Shown piece after piece: positions 9,464 through 18,960 of a stretch of 63,717 nt of DNA. The notes below the pieces were generated by a model. It made no database searches. It saw nothing but the letters and a program-made list of their open reading frames with translations, and was not told where the DNA came from. A program made the position numbers and the translations under genes. Each line of letters starts with the position of its first letter. Position 1 is the stretch's first letter. The stretch is from Nostoc sp. TH1S01 (GTDB lineage Bacteria > Cyanobacteriota > Cyanobacteriia > Cyanobacteriales > Nostocaceae): assembly GCA_018993265.1 (NCBI GenBank), contig JAGKSW010000057.1, positions 1-63,717 on the forward strand. The letters run 5' to 3'.

Positions 9464-10452
9464 TATAGTTAATTACTCCCAATAATTGATTTTGTGCATT
9501 GAGGATGGTTCCTTCTGTTTTGATAAGGGAAGCACAGATTGTCATACTTGAATATTAATTTAACCTGCCATAACCTTGCTGCGAGCTATAACAATTGTTA
9601 TGCTCTGGATGAATTTTTTGTTCTAGCTAAATATTGGGTTCATACTAATTTTTGTGTGATTGATGCTGCTCAATAGAACCATCGTGAGAAATTTGACTTT
9701 TGAGTTTTTGGTACTCAGCCTTGTCAGTATTCAAAACTCTCAGTAGTTATGACTGAATTAAAAGTTGCTTAAGCCTTAGTTAAGAAACTGCTGCTGCTAC
9801 TGGTTAATTTTTACTCATAAATTAATCCTCTTAATGTTTCTTAATTCATTCCTTCAGGAATCTAATACAGAAAAATCTGGTTTTTCATCCGTCAAAAGGA
9901 ATACATTATTTTTGGCTCCTTCCATAAGTATTAATGTGTCATCTTCCACAAGAGTTAGGTTGAAATGATAAGTTATCTAATAATTGTATTGTATTATTTT
10001 AGACTGTAAAATAATTAATAAATACTTAGATGTAGTCCAAAAAGTTGAGTGTGTACATACGTGATATCCAGAAATAATGTTAATTTATTTGAATTTAATT
10101 TGACACAAATTGCCAATTAACGCAATATTTAATGCAAGCATCAGAAAATGTAGTTAGCAGCCGTTAATGTAGCCACTATCACAACTGCGAAAAAATTGAT
10201 AACGGCATCAAAAAATTGTTCATTGCAAATAGATATTAATTTCCAGTACTCTGGTTTTCATAAGTACTGCTTTAATTTTCTTCACTTTTTAAAAGTTTTT
10301 TACTGGGCTGAAAAGCCGCACAAACATTTACCGTCAAACCAGCCCGGTCATATCCGTAAAATAAGCAACAAGTTTCTTAGTGTTATATATCACAAAATGC
10401 CTAAGTGTATACTCAAGAGCCTTTTGCAAGTACCGGGAATTAAGTGAAAGCA
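9464..10452. promoter_or_regulatory. long divergent control region between the sensor kinase and scyA
   Basis: Nearly 1 kb without a convincing gene separates the divergent two-component operon from scyA. It is AT-rich and contains a perfect 14-bp palindrome, ATAACAATTGTTAT, at 9588-9601, a candidate operator close to the kinase start. This is where UV-responsive promoters for the scytonemin cluster should lie. An 83-codon open frame at 10196-10447 has unremarkable composition, runs right up to the scyA start and is not counted as a gene. Specific promoter boxes cannot be fixed by eye. Confidence 0.5.
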
Positions 10453-12351
10453 ATGAGCCAAAATTATACTGATTCCAATTCTCAGCTAATTGCTGCTGAT
10501 CTGTATTCAGAACCGCCAACAAACGGTACTGGTACAAAGTATGTCGAATCTCTGCCCCAAGATTCCCACTCTACTGACCATTTAGAGCATCAAAAGGTAA
10601 TTTCACAGTTGTTACCTGACGATCGCCACCCTCATTTGACAGTTGCGGAAGCGATCGCACAAATGCTGGTCAACCTGGGTATCTGCAATGCTTTCGGCAT
10701 TGCTGGGGGTGCAATGGCCAGTTTGTGGAATGCCTTATCGAACAGCCAAATGCAAGTGCTGAACTTTCGCCATGAAGCAGGCGCGGCTTTTGCCGCAGTC
10801 GAAGCTTACTTTGCGAGCGATCGCCCAACTGTCATTTTTACCACCGCCGGGCCAGGAATTACTAACGCTCTCACCGGGTTATTTGCTGCTCGCGGTGAAG
10901 GTGCAAAGGTGATTTTGCTGTCGGCTTGTACCTCAGCACCCCAACGTGGACGCTGGGCAATTCAAGAAACCAGCAGTTATACCTTGCCTAGTGGTGGCAT
11001 ATTCACCTCTGGGGCATTATTCAACTATGCAATCACTGTTGAGTCTGCTGCTCAACTGCCACAAATTTTTCGTAAATTGGCACTGGGTTTAGCCCAACCA
11101 GGCGGATTTGTTGCCCATTTGAGTATTCCCACAGCAGTGCAAACCAGTCTAGTTGAGGGCATTTCCTGGCCACAACTAGAGATAGATGCATATCGAATCA
11201 CTGCTCAAAAAGAAAAAGTTGCTAAATCTGCGGAGTTGTTATTCTCAGAACCCTTTGCTATCTGGGTTGGTTTTGGGGCGCGGGATGCAGCCGATGAAAT
11301 CTACGCATTGGCAGAAAGAACTGGCGCTGCGGTGATGTGTTCCCCTCGCGGCAAAGGTATCTTTCCCGAAGATCATCCACAATTTGTTGGTGTCACAGGT
11401 TTGGGTGGTGATGCTTCTGTGATTACCTATATGGAAAGACATCAGCCTGCTCGTACCCTCGTACTGGGAACCCGACTAGGCGAACCGACTTCTTTCTGGA
11501 GTCCGACAATGGTACCGAAAAAAGGCTTTGTCCATGTTGATATCGATCCGGAAGTTCCTGGTGTGGCTTATCCCCACGCTCAGACTTTCGCAATTCAATC
11601 GGATATCAAAGCCTATTTACAGGAACTTTTAGAGCATTTACCAGAAACTGTTTTCCCCACTGAGTTATTACCCAACCCCCAATCGGAACCAATCGCAGCC
11701 GCACCCGACTCTCCAGTGCGGCCAGAAGTATTGATGGCAGCTATTCAAAAGATAGTTGTAGAAGGTAGTGATGCGGTAGTTTTGGCTGAGTGTGGTAACT
11801 CTTTTACTTGGTCTACTCATTGTCTGCGTTTTACCGAACCCAATCGTTACCGAGTCAGTACCGGAGTTGGCGCAATGGGACACGCTGCGACAGGCGTAGT
11901 TGGTGCAGCCCAAGCGAGAAAAGGTAAAGCCGTGGCGATTGTTGGTGATGGCGCAATGCTGATGAATAACGAAATCAGCACCGCCGTTAAATATAAAATC
12001 CCTGCGGTTTGGATTGTTCTCAATGATGCCCGATACAACATGTGCCATCAAGGGATGAAAATCTTGGGCTTAAAAGGTGCAGATGCAGAGATTCCCCCAA
12101 CTAATTTTGCGATGATTGCGCGGGGTATGGGTGCAGCAGGAGTTGGAGTCACCAAAGAGTCTGACTTAGAAGCAGCCCTGCAACAAGCGATCGCCTCTGA
12201 AGTTCCCTTTGTCGTCGATGTTGTAATTGACGCTGACCGACCCGCACCTTCTGGCGGACGGAACAAGAGTTTAGCAGCGCAAGGTGTCAAAGCAAACAAT
12301 TCCAATCATGTGAAAACTCCAGCCAAGCAAGTTTCCTTTCCCTTGGTTTAA
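10453..12351 (+). CDS. scyA: ScyA, ThDP-dependent acyloin-forming enzyme of scytonemin synthesis
   Basis: Acetolactate-synthase-like thiamine diphosphate enzyme. In scytonemin synthesis ScyA couples indole-3-pyruvate (made by ScyB) with p-hydroxyphenylpyruvate to form a beta-keto acid (established for the N. punctiforme enzyme). The activating Glu is in FRHEAGAAFAA. The C-terminal ThDP-binding motif begins GDGAMLMNNE and ends at VLNDARYN. The three-domain length fits the family: N-terminal PYR, central Rossmann-like (ARTLVLGTRLGEPTSF) and C-terminal PP. An N-terminal extension of about 60 polar residues precedes the PYR domain. I choose the ATG at 10453; a GTG nine bases upstream is possible. 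First gene of the plus-strand cluster. Confidence 0.93.
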   Translation: MSQNYTDSNSQLIAADLYSEPPTNGTGTKYVESLPQDSHSTDHLEHQKVISQLLPDDRHPHLTVAEAIAQMLVNLGICNAFGIAGGAMASLWNALSNSQMQVLNFRHEAGAAFAAVEAYFASDRPTVIFTTAGPGITNALTGLFAARGEGAKVILLSACTSAPQRGRWAIQETSSYTLPSGGIFTSGALFNYAITVESAAQLPQIFRKLALGLAQPGGFVAHLSIPTAVQTSLVEGISWPQLEIDAYRITAQKEKVAKSAELLFSEPFAIWVGFGARDAADEIYALAERTGAAVMCSPRGKGIFPEDHPQFVGVTGLGGDASVITYMERHQPARTLVLGTRLGEPTSFWSPTMVPKKGFVHVDIDPEVPGVAYPHAQTFAIQSDIKAYLQELLEHLPETVFPTELLPNPQSEPIAAAPDSPVRPEVLMAAIQKIVVEGSDAVVLAECGNSFTWSTHCLRFTEPNRYRVSTGVGAMGHAATGVVGAAQARKGKAVAIVGDGAMLMNNEISTAVKYKIPAVWIVLNDARYNMCHQGMKILGLKGADAEIPPTNFAMIARGMGAAGVGVTKESDLEAALQQAIASEVPFVVDVVIDADRPAPSGGRNKSLAAQGVKANNSNHVKTPAKQVSFPLV

Positions 12352-12388
12352 CTTTCAAGCTGGAGTATTTCAGGTCTTGGCGATCGCT

Positions 12389-12412
12389 GACTAAAAAAGC
12401 AACTTTTTAGTC
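12389..12412 (+). terminator. stem-loop between scyA and scyB
   Basis: GACTAAAAA and TTTTTAGTC form a 9-bp stem around a 6-base loop, 38 bases after the scyA stop. There is no clear T tail, so it may be a partial terminator or an RNA-stability element that tunes scyA against scyB rather than a full stop. The remaining 200 bases to scyB are AT-rich and could hold a second promoter. Confidence 0.45.
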
Positions 12413-12615
12413 AACAATTACACCATAAACATTAAGTTTTGACCTACCCTGCATTTTACCAAAAGGCAAAGTTAGCTAGATAATACTTAAAATTTATTCA
12501 CATTTTAGTCAGATCAATTTAGCTAATTTTGCCGCCTTCTTTAGCCCAAATAGTGTTTCCTAAATTCATCATTAACTTGCTCTAACTAATTCACAATCAA
12601 GAATAGGAGACCAAA

Positions 12616-13677
12616 ATGCAGCTATTTGAAACTGTTAGAGAAATGGGCCACGAGCAAATCCTTTACTGTCATGGAAAAAATCCTGATATTAGAGCGATTA
12701 TTGCTATCCATGACACTAGCTTAGGGCCAGCAATGGGAGCCACCAGACTTTATCCTTACGTTAATGAAGAAGCTGCTTTAAGAGATGCTTTGCGTCTTAG
12801 TCGTGGGATGACTTACAAAGCAGCTTGCGCCAACATTCCCGCCGGCGGAGGTAAAGCAGTGATTATTGCTAATCCCGCCGATAAAACTGATGAAATGTTG
12901 AGAGCCTATGGACGATTCGTCGAAAGCCTTAAAGGTCGTTTTATCACAGGTCAGGATGTCAACATTACTCCCCAAGATGTCCGCACAATTAAACAAGAAA
13001 CTAATTATGTTGTCGGTGTAGAAGAAAAATCAGGCGGCCCCGCACCTATTACAGCTTTAGGAGTATTTCTAGGAATTCAAGCTGCTGTAGAATTTCATTG
13101 GCAGACGAAAAGACTTGAAGGCATGAAAGTTGCTGTTCAAGGCTTAGGCAATGTTGGGAAAAACCTTTGTCGGCACTTACATGAACATGGCGTTGAACTT
13201 TTTGTAACTGATATCAGTCCAGAAAAAGCAGCAGAAATCAAACGTTTGTATGGTGCTACTGTTGTCGAACCAGAAGCAATTTATAGTTTAGATGTAGATA
13301 TATTTTCTCCTTGTGCGATGGGAGGAATTATTAATAGTCAAACTATTCCCCAAATTCAAGCCAAAATTATTGCTGGTGCTGCCAATAATCAACTAGAAAA
13401 TGAACGTCTCCACGGACAGAGACTCATAGAAAAAGGTATCCTCTACTGCCCAGATTATGTGATTAATGCTGGCGGCATCATCAATGTTTATAACGAAATG
13501 ATTGGCTATGACGAAGATAAAGCCTTCCAGCAAGTCAATAATATCTACGATACACTACTGAAGATTTTTGGTATTGCTCACCAACAAGGCATCACTACTA
13601 ATGATGCTTCTAAAAGATTGGCAGAAGAACGGATTTTAAAAGCTAGAACCAGAAAAAATCAGCAAGTTGCTGCATAA
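12616..13677 (+). CDS. scyB: ScyB, tryptophan dehydrogenase (leucine dehydrogenase family)
   Basis: Glu/Leu/Phe/Val dehydrogenase family. In scytonemin synthesis ScyB oxidatively deaminates L-tryptophan to indole-3-pyruvate with NAD+ (established for the N. punctiforme enzyme). The substrate domain has GPAMGATRLYPY, and the catalytic Lys region is GMTYKAACANIPAGGGKAVI. The Rossmann domain shows the NAD motif VQGLGNVGKNL followed by the acidic residue in VTDIS. Length 353 aa is usual for the family. It starts at ATG 12616 with a strong AGGAG ribosome-binding site. Only 33 bases separate it from scyC, so the two are probably cotranscribed. Confidence 0.93.
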   Translation: MQLFETVREMGHEQILYCHGKNPDIRAIIAIHDTSLGPAMGATRLYPYVNEEAALRDALRLSRGMTYKAACANIPAGGGKAVIIANPADKTDEMLRAYGRFVESLKGRFITGQDVNITPQDVRTIKQETNYVVGVEEKSGGPAPITALGVFLGIQAAVEFHWQTKRLEGMKVAVQGLGNVGKNLCRHLHEHGVELFVTDISPEKAAEIKRLYGATVVEPEAIYSLDVDIFSPCAMGGIINSQTIPQIQAKIIAGAANNQLENERLHGQRLIEKGILYCPDYVINAGGIINVYNEMIGYDEDKAFQQVNNIYDTLLKIFGIAHQQGITTNDASKRLAEERILKARTRKNQQVAA

Positions 13678-13710
13678 ACCTGAGCAAGTTATGACTTTGA
13701 GGAGCGATAA

Positions 13711-14691
13711 GTGGAAAAAAATACCTTTGCAACATCAGCTTATATAGCCACTTCACCAGAGAGTGCCTTTGAATATCTGTGTAGTTTAAAAAACTTAGAT
13801 GAATGGACACTCTACAGTCGGATGAAAGAGCAAATTGACGAAGATACTTGGCTCGGAACTGCATCTGGCTATCAAAAAAATCTCTACTATCACGTTAAAA
13901 AGCTGGAAAGCTCCTTGTTTTATGGTATTGAATGGCACTGCGGACTGGAATACAACCAATACTTCCAAGTTTATCCAGTACTACTTTTCCCTCCCAATTA
14001 CATAGAGCCAGGAACAGACGAAGAAGGCGTGTATTTTCATTGGTTGAGCTTTGTTGACCCCAAACGGCAAACACCAATGATTATGCAAGGTATTCACACC
14101 GTCCACACTTCCGAGTGTCGTTCTCTCAAAGCTAATCTAGAGCGTCAACTTGGCCGGAAGACAGCAGCAAAAGGACGCTACTTTATTGATACTGATACTA
14201 TCTATGTTGACGCTCCAGTAGAACTGGCAGTTGATTATTTAAAGGATGTCAAAAATATTGACGAGTGGGCGCATTTAGTCCGTCCTATAGGTGAAGTTAG
14301 CGGCTCATCCGGTGATTTTTTGGACGAGTATAACCAGAAAGTCAAAATCTCAGTGCGTGTTCATAGCTTAAGCAAATACTACTTGCTAGAACAAGAATAT
14401 TTTTATCCAGAGTACAACTATTATCAGCGTTCTGTAGCTTTGCTTATCCCCACAGCTTATGCGTTTAACGACCCAGAAGCCTCTGGGTTGATTCTGCATC
14501 GGATTACCTTCTGGAAAGTTAGAGAGCAACTAGCTCACGGCAAACTCCAAATTGAAGACTTCGGTGCAGAAAGCATGAACATCAAACGCCTCTTAGAAGG
14601 CAAAGCTGGTAACCTCAAGTCCTTTGACAGAGGTATGAGCTACATCCCAGTAGCTAAAGAACCAGAATTAGTTGGCAGTAAAAAAGTATGA
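13711..14691 (+). CDS. scyC: ScyC, scytonemin intermediate cyclase
   Basis: Matches ScyC by position and length (326 aa). ScyC cyclises and decarboxylates the ScyA product to the tricyclic indole ketone monomer precursor (established biochemistry). Start is GTG at 13711 with GAGGAG nine bases upstream. The sequence shows an internal duplication: SPESAFEYLCSLKNLDEW near residue 13 matches PVELAVDYLKDVKNIDEW near residue 172. This looks like two tandem SRPBCC/START-like domains (inference), the fold of aromatase/cyclases. No signal peptide, so cytoplasmic. Followed at once by a tandem heptamer tract. Confidence 0.9.
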   Translation: MEKNTFATSAYIATSPESAFEYLCSLKNLDEWTLYSRMKEQIDEDTWLGTASGYQKNLYYHVKKLESSLFYGIEWHCGLEYNQYFQVYPVLLFPPNYIEPGTDEEGVYFHWLSFVDPKRQTPMIMQGIHTVHTSECRSLKANLERQLGRKTAAKGRYFIDTDTIYVDAPVELAVDYLKDVKNIDEWAHLVRPIGEVSGSSGDFLDEYNQKVKISVRVHSLSKYYLLEQEYFYPEYNYYQRSVALLIPTAYAFNDPEASGLILHRITFWKVREQLAHGKLQIEDFGAESMNIKRLLEGKAGNLKSFDRGMSYIPVAKEPELVGSKKV

Positions 14692-14765
14692 AGGTTGAAG
14701 TATGAAGGTTGAAGTATGAAGTATGAAGTATGAAGTATGAAGTATGAAGTATGAAGTATGAAATA
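14689..14765. repeat. short tandemly repeated heptamer tract
   Basis: Tandem copies of AGTATGA with GGTTGAA variants begin at the scyC stop codon. Such heptamer tracts are typical of filamentous cyanobacteria. It may cause length variation between strains at the scyC-scyD junction. Confidence 0.85.
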
Positions 14766-14815
14766 AAAAAATCTTCATAAGTACTTTACGCCGAAATATA
14801 CTAACCGAGTTTCAG

Positions 14816-14984
14816 TAAAAAACCTCCGCGTACCTTTGTCTTGAAAAGTTTGCTCAACGGGGGGAACCCGCGCACGCAAGTTCTCTCCGCACGCAACGCC
14901 AGTTGCTTCAAGTCGGGGAACCCGCCCAACGCACTGGCTCAACTTTTCGCTGCGTTTACCTCCAAATTCCTCTGCGTTAAAACA
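14816..14984. repeat. nested dispersed repeats just upstream of scyD
   Basis: A palindromic element with ends GCCAGT/ACTGGC lies at 14898-14938 and contains GTCGGGGAACCCGCCCA. It sits inside a larger CCTCTGCG/CTTTGCG-type repeat (AACCTCCGCG at the left, CCTCTGCGTTAAAAC at the right). The same palindrome recurs inside trpD (33157-33197), with a relative before eboC (21089-21159). An open frame runs through it into scyD, but the signal peptide places the true start after the repeat. Confidence 0.7.
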
Positions 14985-16259
14985 ATGCAACACATCAAAC
15001 TCTCACAACTAACCATTACTATTCTCTCCTTCTGTGTTGCTGCTGTTGCCGGCATAAAAACAGCTGACGCAGCCTCTTTTTCCGTCATCGCAGATGGTTT
15101 AAACAATACCAGAGGATTGAGTTTCGGCGCTGATGGTAATTTGTATATCACAGAGGCCGGAACCGGAGGAAACGGTGCTTGTGTACCACCAGTAAGCGGT
15201 CAAGGCGGTGCTTTGTGTTACGGCACAAGTGGTAGAGTTCTCAAAATTGAGAATGGCCAGACCAAACCTGTACTTACAGGTTTACCATCCATCGCCTTAG
15301 CTGATGGTACAGGTGCAGGTGGAGTGCGGGACATTCAATTTAGTGCCGCAGGTAAGCCCTATATTTTGGTGGGATATGGGGCTGATCCAACTTTTCGAGA
15401 TCGCAATTTGGGCAACACTGTACTCGGAAAAATTATTACCCCGGATTTTAAAAGTAATTCCTGGACAACCGTTGCCGATTTAGCCAATTATGAACTCGCC
15501 AACAACCCTGATCGTGGTGATATCAATAGCAATCCTTTAGGGTTTTTCATTGATGGCGAACGCATAGTTACAGTTGATGCCGGAGCCAATGATTTACTCA
15601 GTGTCAACACTGATGGCAGTAACTTACAAGCACTTACAGTCTTTCCCCAAGATACATTAACCAATCCTGTCTTTCCTCCCACAGGTACACCATCCAACGA
15701 ACCTGGGCAAGTACCAACCCCTACTGAACCACCACCATCGCAAATTGCTATCCAAGCAGTACCCTCAAGTGTCGTCAAAGGGCCTGATGGTGCTTACTAC
15801 GTTAGCCAATTTACTGGTTTTCCCTTTCCGGAAGGAGGAGCCAAAATTTATCGAGTTGGGACTGATGGTACAACCACAGTTTATGCCGATAACTTTACCC
15901 AACTAACAGACTTAGAGTTTGATGCTGCGGGCAATTTGTATGCTTTGCAGTATGCCAATCAGTCAGCGTGGAAAGGCAATTTTGCCGGTTCACTGATCAA
16001 AATTGCTGCTGATGGCACTCGCACAACGATTCTCAGTGGTGATGGTTTAGAGTCACCCAATGCCTTGGCTATTGGTTCTGATGGTGCATTTTACATCAGC
16101 AACCGTAGCGATCGCCCCGGACAAGGACAAATCATCAGAGTTGAGAATCAACAATCTGTTCCTGAACCAACTTCTACTTTCAGCCTATTAACGTTTGGCG
16201 TTTTGGGCATTAGTTGGTTACGGAAACGCAAGCCCAGTAGCAATAATTGCTGGGGATGA
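14985..16259 (+). CDS. scyD: ScyD, secreted NHL-type beta-propeller protein with PEP-CTERM tail
   Basis: Starts at ATG 14985, giving a clean signal peptide (MQHIKLSQLTITILSFCVAA to about TADAA). The open frame extends 48 codons upstream, but only through repeat DNA. The mature part is made of NHL/SMP-30-like blades, for example GLSFGADGNLYITEAG, LEFDAAGNLYALQYA and LAIGSDGAFYISN, predicting a beta-propeller outside the inner membrane. The C-terminus is a PEP-CTERM sorting tail: Val-Pro-Glu-Pro, a hydrophobic helix, then RKRK. It is a tandem paralog of scyE. Late periplasmic scytonemin assembly is inferred from Nostoc work. A role in structure or binding is as likely as catalysis. Confidence 0.88.
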   Translation: MQHIKLSQLTITILSFCVAAVAGIKTADAASFSVIADGLNNTRGLSFGADGNLYITEAGTGGNGACVPPVSGQGGALCYGTSGRVLKIENGQTKPVLTGLPSIALADGTGAGGVRDIQFSAAGKPYILVGYGADPTFRDRNLGNTVLGKIITPDFKSNSWTTVADLANYELANNPDRGDINSNPLGFFIDGERIVTVDAGANDLLSVNTDGSNLQALTVFPQDTLTNPVFPPTGTPSNEPGQVPTPTEPPPSQIAIQAVPSSVVKGPDGAYYVSQFTGFPFPEGGAKIYRVGTDGTTTVYADNFTQLTDLEFDAAGNLYALQYANQSAWKGNFAGSLIKIAADGTRTTILSGDGLESPNALAIGSDGAFYISNRSDRPGQGQIIRVENQQSVPEPTSTFSLLTFGVLGISWLRKRKPSSNNCWG

Positions 16260-16300
16260 CCACAAATATTCAAACTTTACTAATACACAACTTACGACAA

Positions 16301-17647
16301 ATGAAACTGAAACATTTAACTATTACACTTGTTAGCGTTGGTATTGCCGTCGTTGCTGGTACAGAAGCAGCCTCGGCTGCTAGTTTTAAAGTTATAGCCG
16401 ATGGTCTGAATAACCCACGAAATTTAGACTTTGATCGTGAGGGAAATATTTACGTCACTGAAAGTGGTTTCGGCGGTGATGGCAGTGATGGTAGATGTAT
16501 CCCATCACCCAGTGCGTCGTACATTCCTTTGTGCGCCGGTCAAAATGGTTCCTTAATCAAAATTGCTAAAGACGGTACCAGAACAAATATCCTATCCGGG
16601 TTGACTTCTTTAGCATTATCGCCTTCTGGAGAACAAGCCGCCGGGCCAGCAGATTTTAAATTTGATTCTAGAGGTAACGCTTATTTATTGACAGGTCTGG
16701 CGGGTAATCCGAATCAACGAGACACGGTGTTAAGATCACCTGACCTTGGCAAATTATACAAAGTAGACTTAAACACTGGTGGACTAACCACCCTAGCTGA
16801 TTTTGCAGCTTATGAAGCCCTGAATAATCCTGATGGCTCGGATGTAATTTCTAACCCTTATGCTTTTGCTATTAAGGGCAATAATGCTTTTGTTGTTGAT
16901 GGTGGTGGAAATACGCTTTATTCTGTAGGACTTGATGGTAGTGGGATTCAGAATGTAGCAGCATTACCAACAAAACTTATATCACCAGATAAACTAGAGT
17001 TTCCTACACTTCCGGAAGGAACAGTAGATCCTACAGGAGGCGCACCACTACCCCCTGGTTATACAACTGGTTCTAACGGTCTGCCAGTATCTAATCAATC
17101 AGTACCCACAGGAATTGCTGTTGCTCCAGATGGCAGTTTAACCATTAGCGAATATACATACTTTCCTTATCCCGAAGGTGAAGCTCGGATTTTTTCAGTG
17201 AATCCCGATGATTTAGAAATTCAAACTCTGGCTGATGGTTTTACCCAGCTAACTGGTGTCACTTATGACCCAGAAGGCAACTTATATGCCTTGCAACACA
17301 TCAATGTTTCCGAATGGAAAGCAATTCAACAGGGTGGGATTATTACTGGTGATATTAGTGGCTCTGTGATCAAAATCGGCACTGATGGTACTCGTACCAC
17401 AATCTGGAGTGGTGACGGATTAGAAGCGGCTTCTGGCATCACTTACGGCCCTGACGGTAACTTATATATTTCCAACCGCGCTAGGCTCGCAGGTACAGGT
17501 CAAATCGTCAGAATTGACCCTAGAGCATCAGAGCAAGTTCCTGAACCCGCTACGATCGCCGGGTCACTTTTAGCCGCAGCTTTTGGTAAAGCTGCTATGG
17601 CGAAGAAGCGGAAACGTGAAGCTTTAGCGAAAGCAGAGATGGTGTAA
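16301..17647 (+). CDS. scyE: ScyE, secreted beta-propeller protein with PEP-CTERM-like tail
   Basis: Start at ATG 16301, which gives a signal peptide (MKLKHLTITLVSVGIAVVAG, cleavage near EAASA). The open frame reaches 16247, but the extra residues are not signal-like. The mature domain resembles ScyD closely (VIADGLNNPRNLDFDREGN against VIADGLNNTRGLSFGADGN), so the two arose by duplication. The blade motifs GITYGPDGNLYISNRA and ADFKFDSRGNAYLL predict an NHL-type propeller. The tail reads VPEPATIAGSLLAAAFG followed by a KKRKR basic run, a somewhat degenerate PEP-CTERM signal. It lies 41 bases after scyD and is probably cotranscribed. Confidence 0.87.
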   Translation: MKLKHLTITLVSVGIAVVAGTEAASAASFKVIADGLNNPRNLDFDREGNIYVTESGFGGDGSDGRCIPSPSASYIPLCAGQNGSLIKIAKDGTRTNILSGLTSLALSPSGEQAAGPADFKFDSRGNAYLLTGLAGNPNQRDTVLRSPDLGKLYKVDLNTGGLTTLADFAAYEALNNPDGSDVISNPYAFAIKGNNAFVVDGGGNTLYSVGLDGSGIQNVAALPTKLISPDKLEFPTLPEGTVDPTGGAPLPPGYTTGSNGLPVSNQSVPTGIAVAPDGSLTISEYTYFPYPEGEARIFSVNPDDLEIQTLADGFTQLTGVTYDPEGNLYALQHINVSEWKAIQQGGIITGDISGSVIKIGTDGTRTTIWSGDGLEAASGITYGPDGNLYISNRARLAGTGQIVRIDPRASEQVPEPATIAGSLLAAAFGKAAMAKKRKREALAKAEMV

Positions 17648-17799
17648 TTCTGTTACTCACAGAATGGACTGCTGCCTGACTGCGAAACTTGTCAAATACA
17701 CAGGAGGCAGCAGCCCGAATTTTAACTTTCCCAAACGGGGTCTGGGAGCAACATTTGTCTAGGAAAGAGTATACCTCATCAACCAGAACTGTAAAACTT

Positions 17800-18960
17800 A
17801 TGGGATTAGTAAAACATTTTGCGATCGGTGTTGTCAGTGCCGGATTTATGGTATTAGCAACATCTGCTCAAGCTTTATCTTTAACTTTAAAATACGAACG
17901 TAGCATTGGTAGTCCTGGCTTTGCTCCTGGACAGTTGTTTGTTCCTCAAGGCATCACTGTAGATAGCGCCGGCAATACCTTAGTAAGTAACGGTCGTGGT
18001 CTTAACCCAGATGGCAGTTTTAATCCAGATATTGGTAATCGAGTCGAAGTATTCGATCCCCAAGGTAATTATATAGGCGCAATTGGCAGAGGCGGCAGAG
18101 GCCCAGGAGAATTCGACGAGCCATCAGCTTTGGAAATCTCTCCTCTAACTGGAAATTTGTATGTAGGGGATGTTTTCAATAACCGTGTTAATGTCTACGA
18201 TCCTCAAGGTAACTTTATTAACTCCTTTGGCTCATTTGGCGGTCTAATTCCTGGTAGAGCTTTCTTTGGCCCTTCTGGTGTGACATTTGACAAACAAGGT
18301 AATGTCTATATAGGTGATTTTAGCGGCGATAAAATCAATAAATACACGCCAGACGGTCAGCTTCTTAGTTCCATTGGTTCATCGGGTACTGCACCTGGGC
18401 AGTTTCAAGGGCCAGCCGGTGTCAGGATTTCCCCAGTGAGTGGAAATTTCTATGTGAGTGACCAGTTTAACAACCGAGTTCAAGTACTCAACCCAGAAGG
18501 CGACCCAATTTTGACATTTGGCAAACAAGGTACAGGCCCAGGAGAATTTAATCAGCCAATTGGCATTGAAGTAGACGAGTTTGAAAATATTTATGTAGCA
18601 GATTCGATTAATAGCCGCATTCAGGTATTCGATAAAAACGGTAACTTCTTAACTGCCTTTGGCGAACCTGCTTTGAATGCAGCTGGTGAAATTGTACCTC
18701 CTCCTCAACTGGGCCAGCCGCCCTTTGGCGACCCCCTCGACCTCACACCAGGTAGATTTAACTGGACAGGTGGTACTGCCTATAACGATGGCAAACTCTA
18801 TGTCGGCGATTTCTTTCAAGGTCGTGTGCAAGTGTTGAGCGTTGAAGGAAGAAAAGAAGTACCGGAGCCAGGCTCAATGTTAGGTATGGGTTTGTTCGGA
18901 CTGGGGGTTGCTGCTGCTAAATGGCGGAAAAATAGACAACAAAAATCAGCTATTGGTTAG
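17800..18960 (+). CDS. scyF: ScyF, secreted NHL-repeat protein with PEP-CTERM tail
   Basis: Start taken at ATG 17800 because the signal peptide then begins MGLVKHFAIGVVSAGFMV and is cleaved near TSAQA. A TTG 37 codons upstream would bury it. The mature part has about six canonical NHL repeats, seen as NRVEVFDPQGNYIGAIG, NRVNVYDPQGNFINSFG and SRIQVFDKNGNFLTAFG with intervening GPGEFNQPIGIEVD blades, giving a six-bladed propeller. The C-terminus carries VPEPGSMLGMGLFGLGVAAA plus a basic end (PEP-CTERM). It differs in sequence from ScyD/E despite the shared fold. The MITE region downstream separates it from eboA. Confidence 0.9.
   Translation: MGLVKHFAIGVVSAGFMVLATSAQALSLTLKYERSIGSPGFAPGQLFVPQGITVDSAGNTLVSNGRGLNPDGSFNPDIGNRVEVFDPQGNYIGAIGRGGRGPGEFDEPSALEISPLTGNLYVGDVFNNRVNVYDPQGNFINSFGSFGGLIPGRAFFGPSGVTFDKQGNVYIGDFSGDKINKYTPDGQLLSSIGSSGTAPGQFQGPAGVRISPVSGNFYVSDQFNNRVQVLNPEGDPILTFGKQGTGPGEFNQPIGIEVDEFENIYVADSINSRIQVFDKNGNFLTAFGEPALNAAGEIVPPPQLGQPPFGDPLDLTPGRFNWTGGTAYNDGKLYVGDFFQGRVQVLSVEGRKEVPEPGSMLGMGLFGLGVAAAKWRKNRQQKSAIG

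Noticed and set aside
10196-10447. 83-codon frame upstream of scyA
   Set aside because: Composition is unremarkable, there is no ribosome-binding site, and it runs directly into the scyA start; more likely leader DNA.
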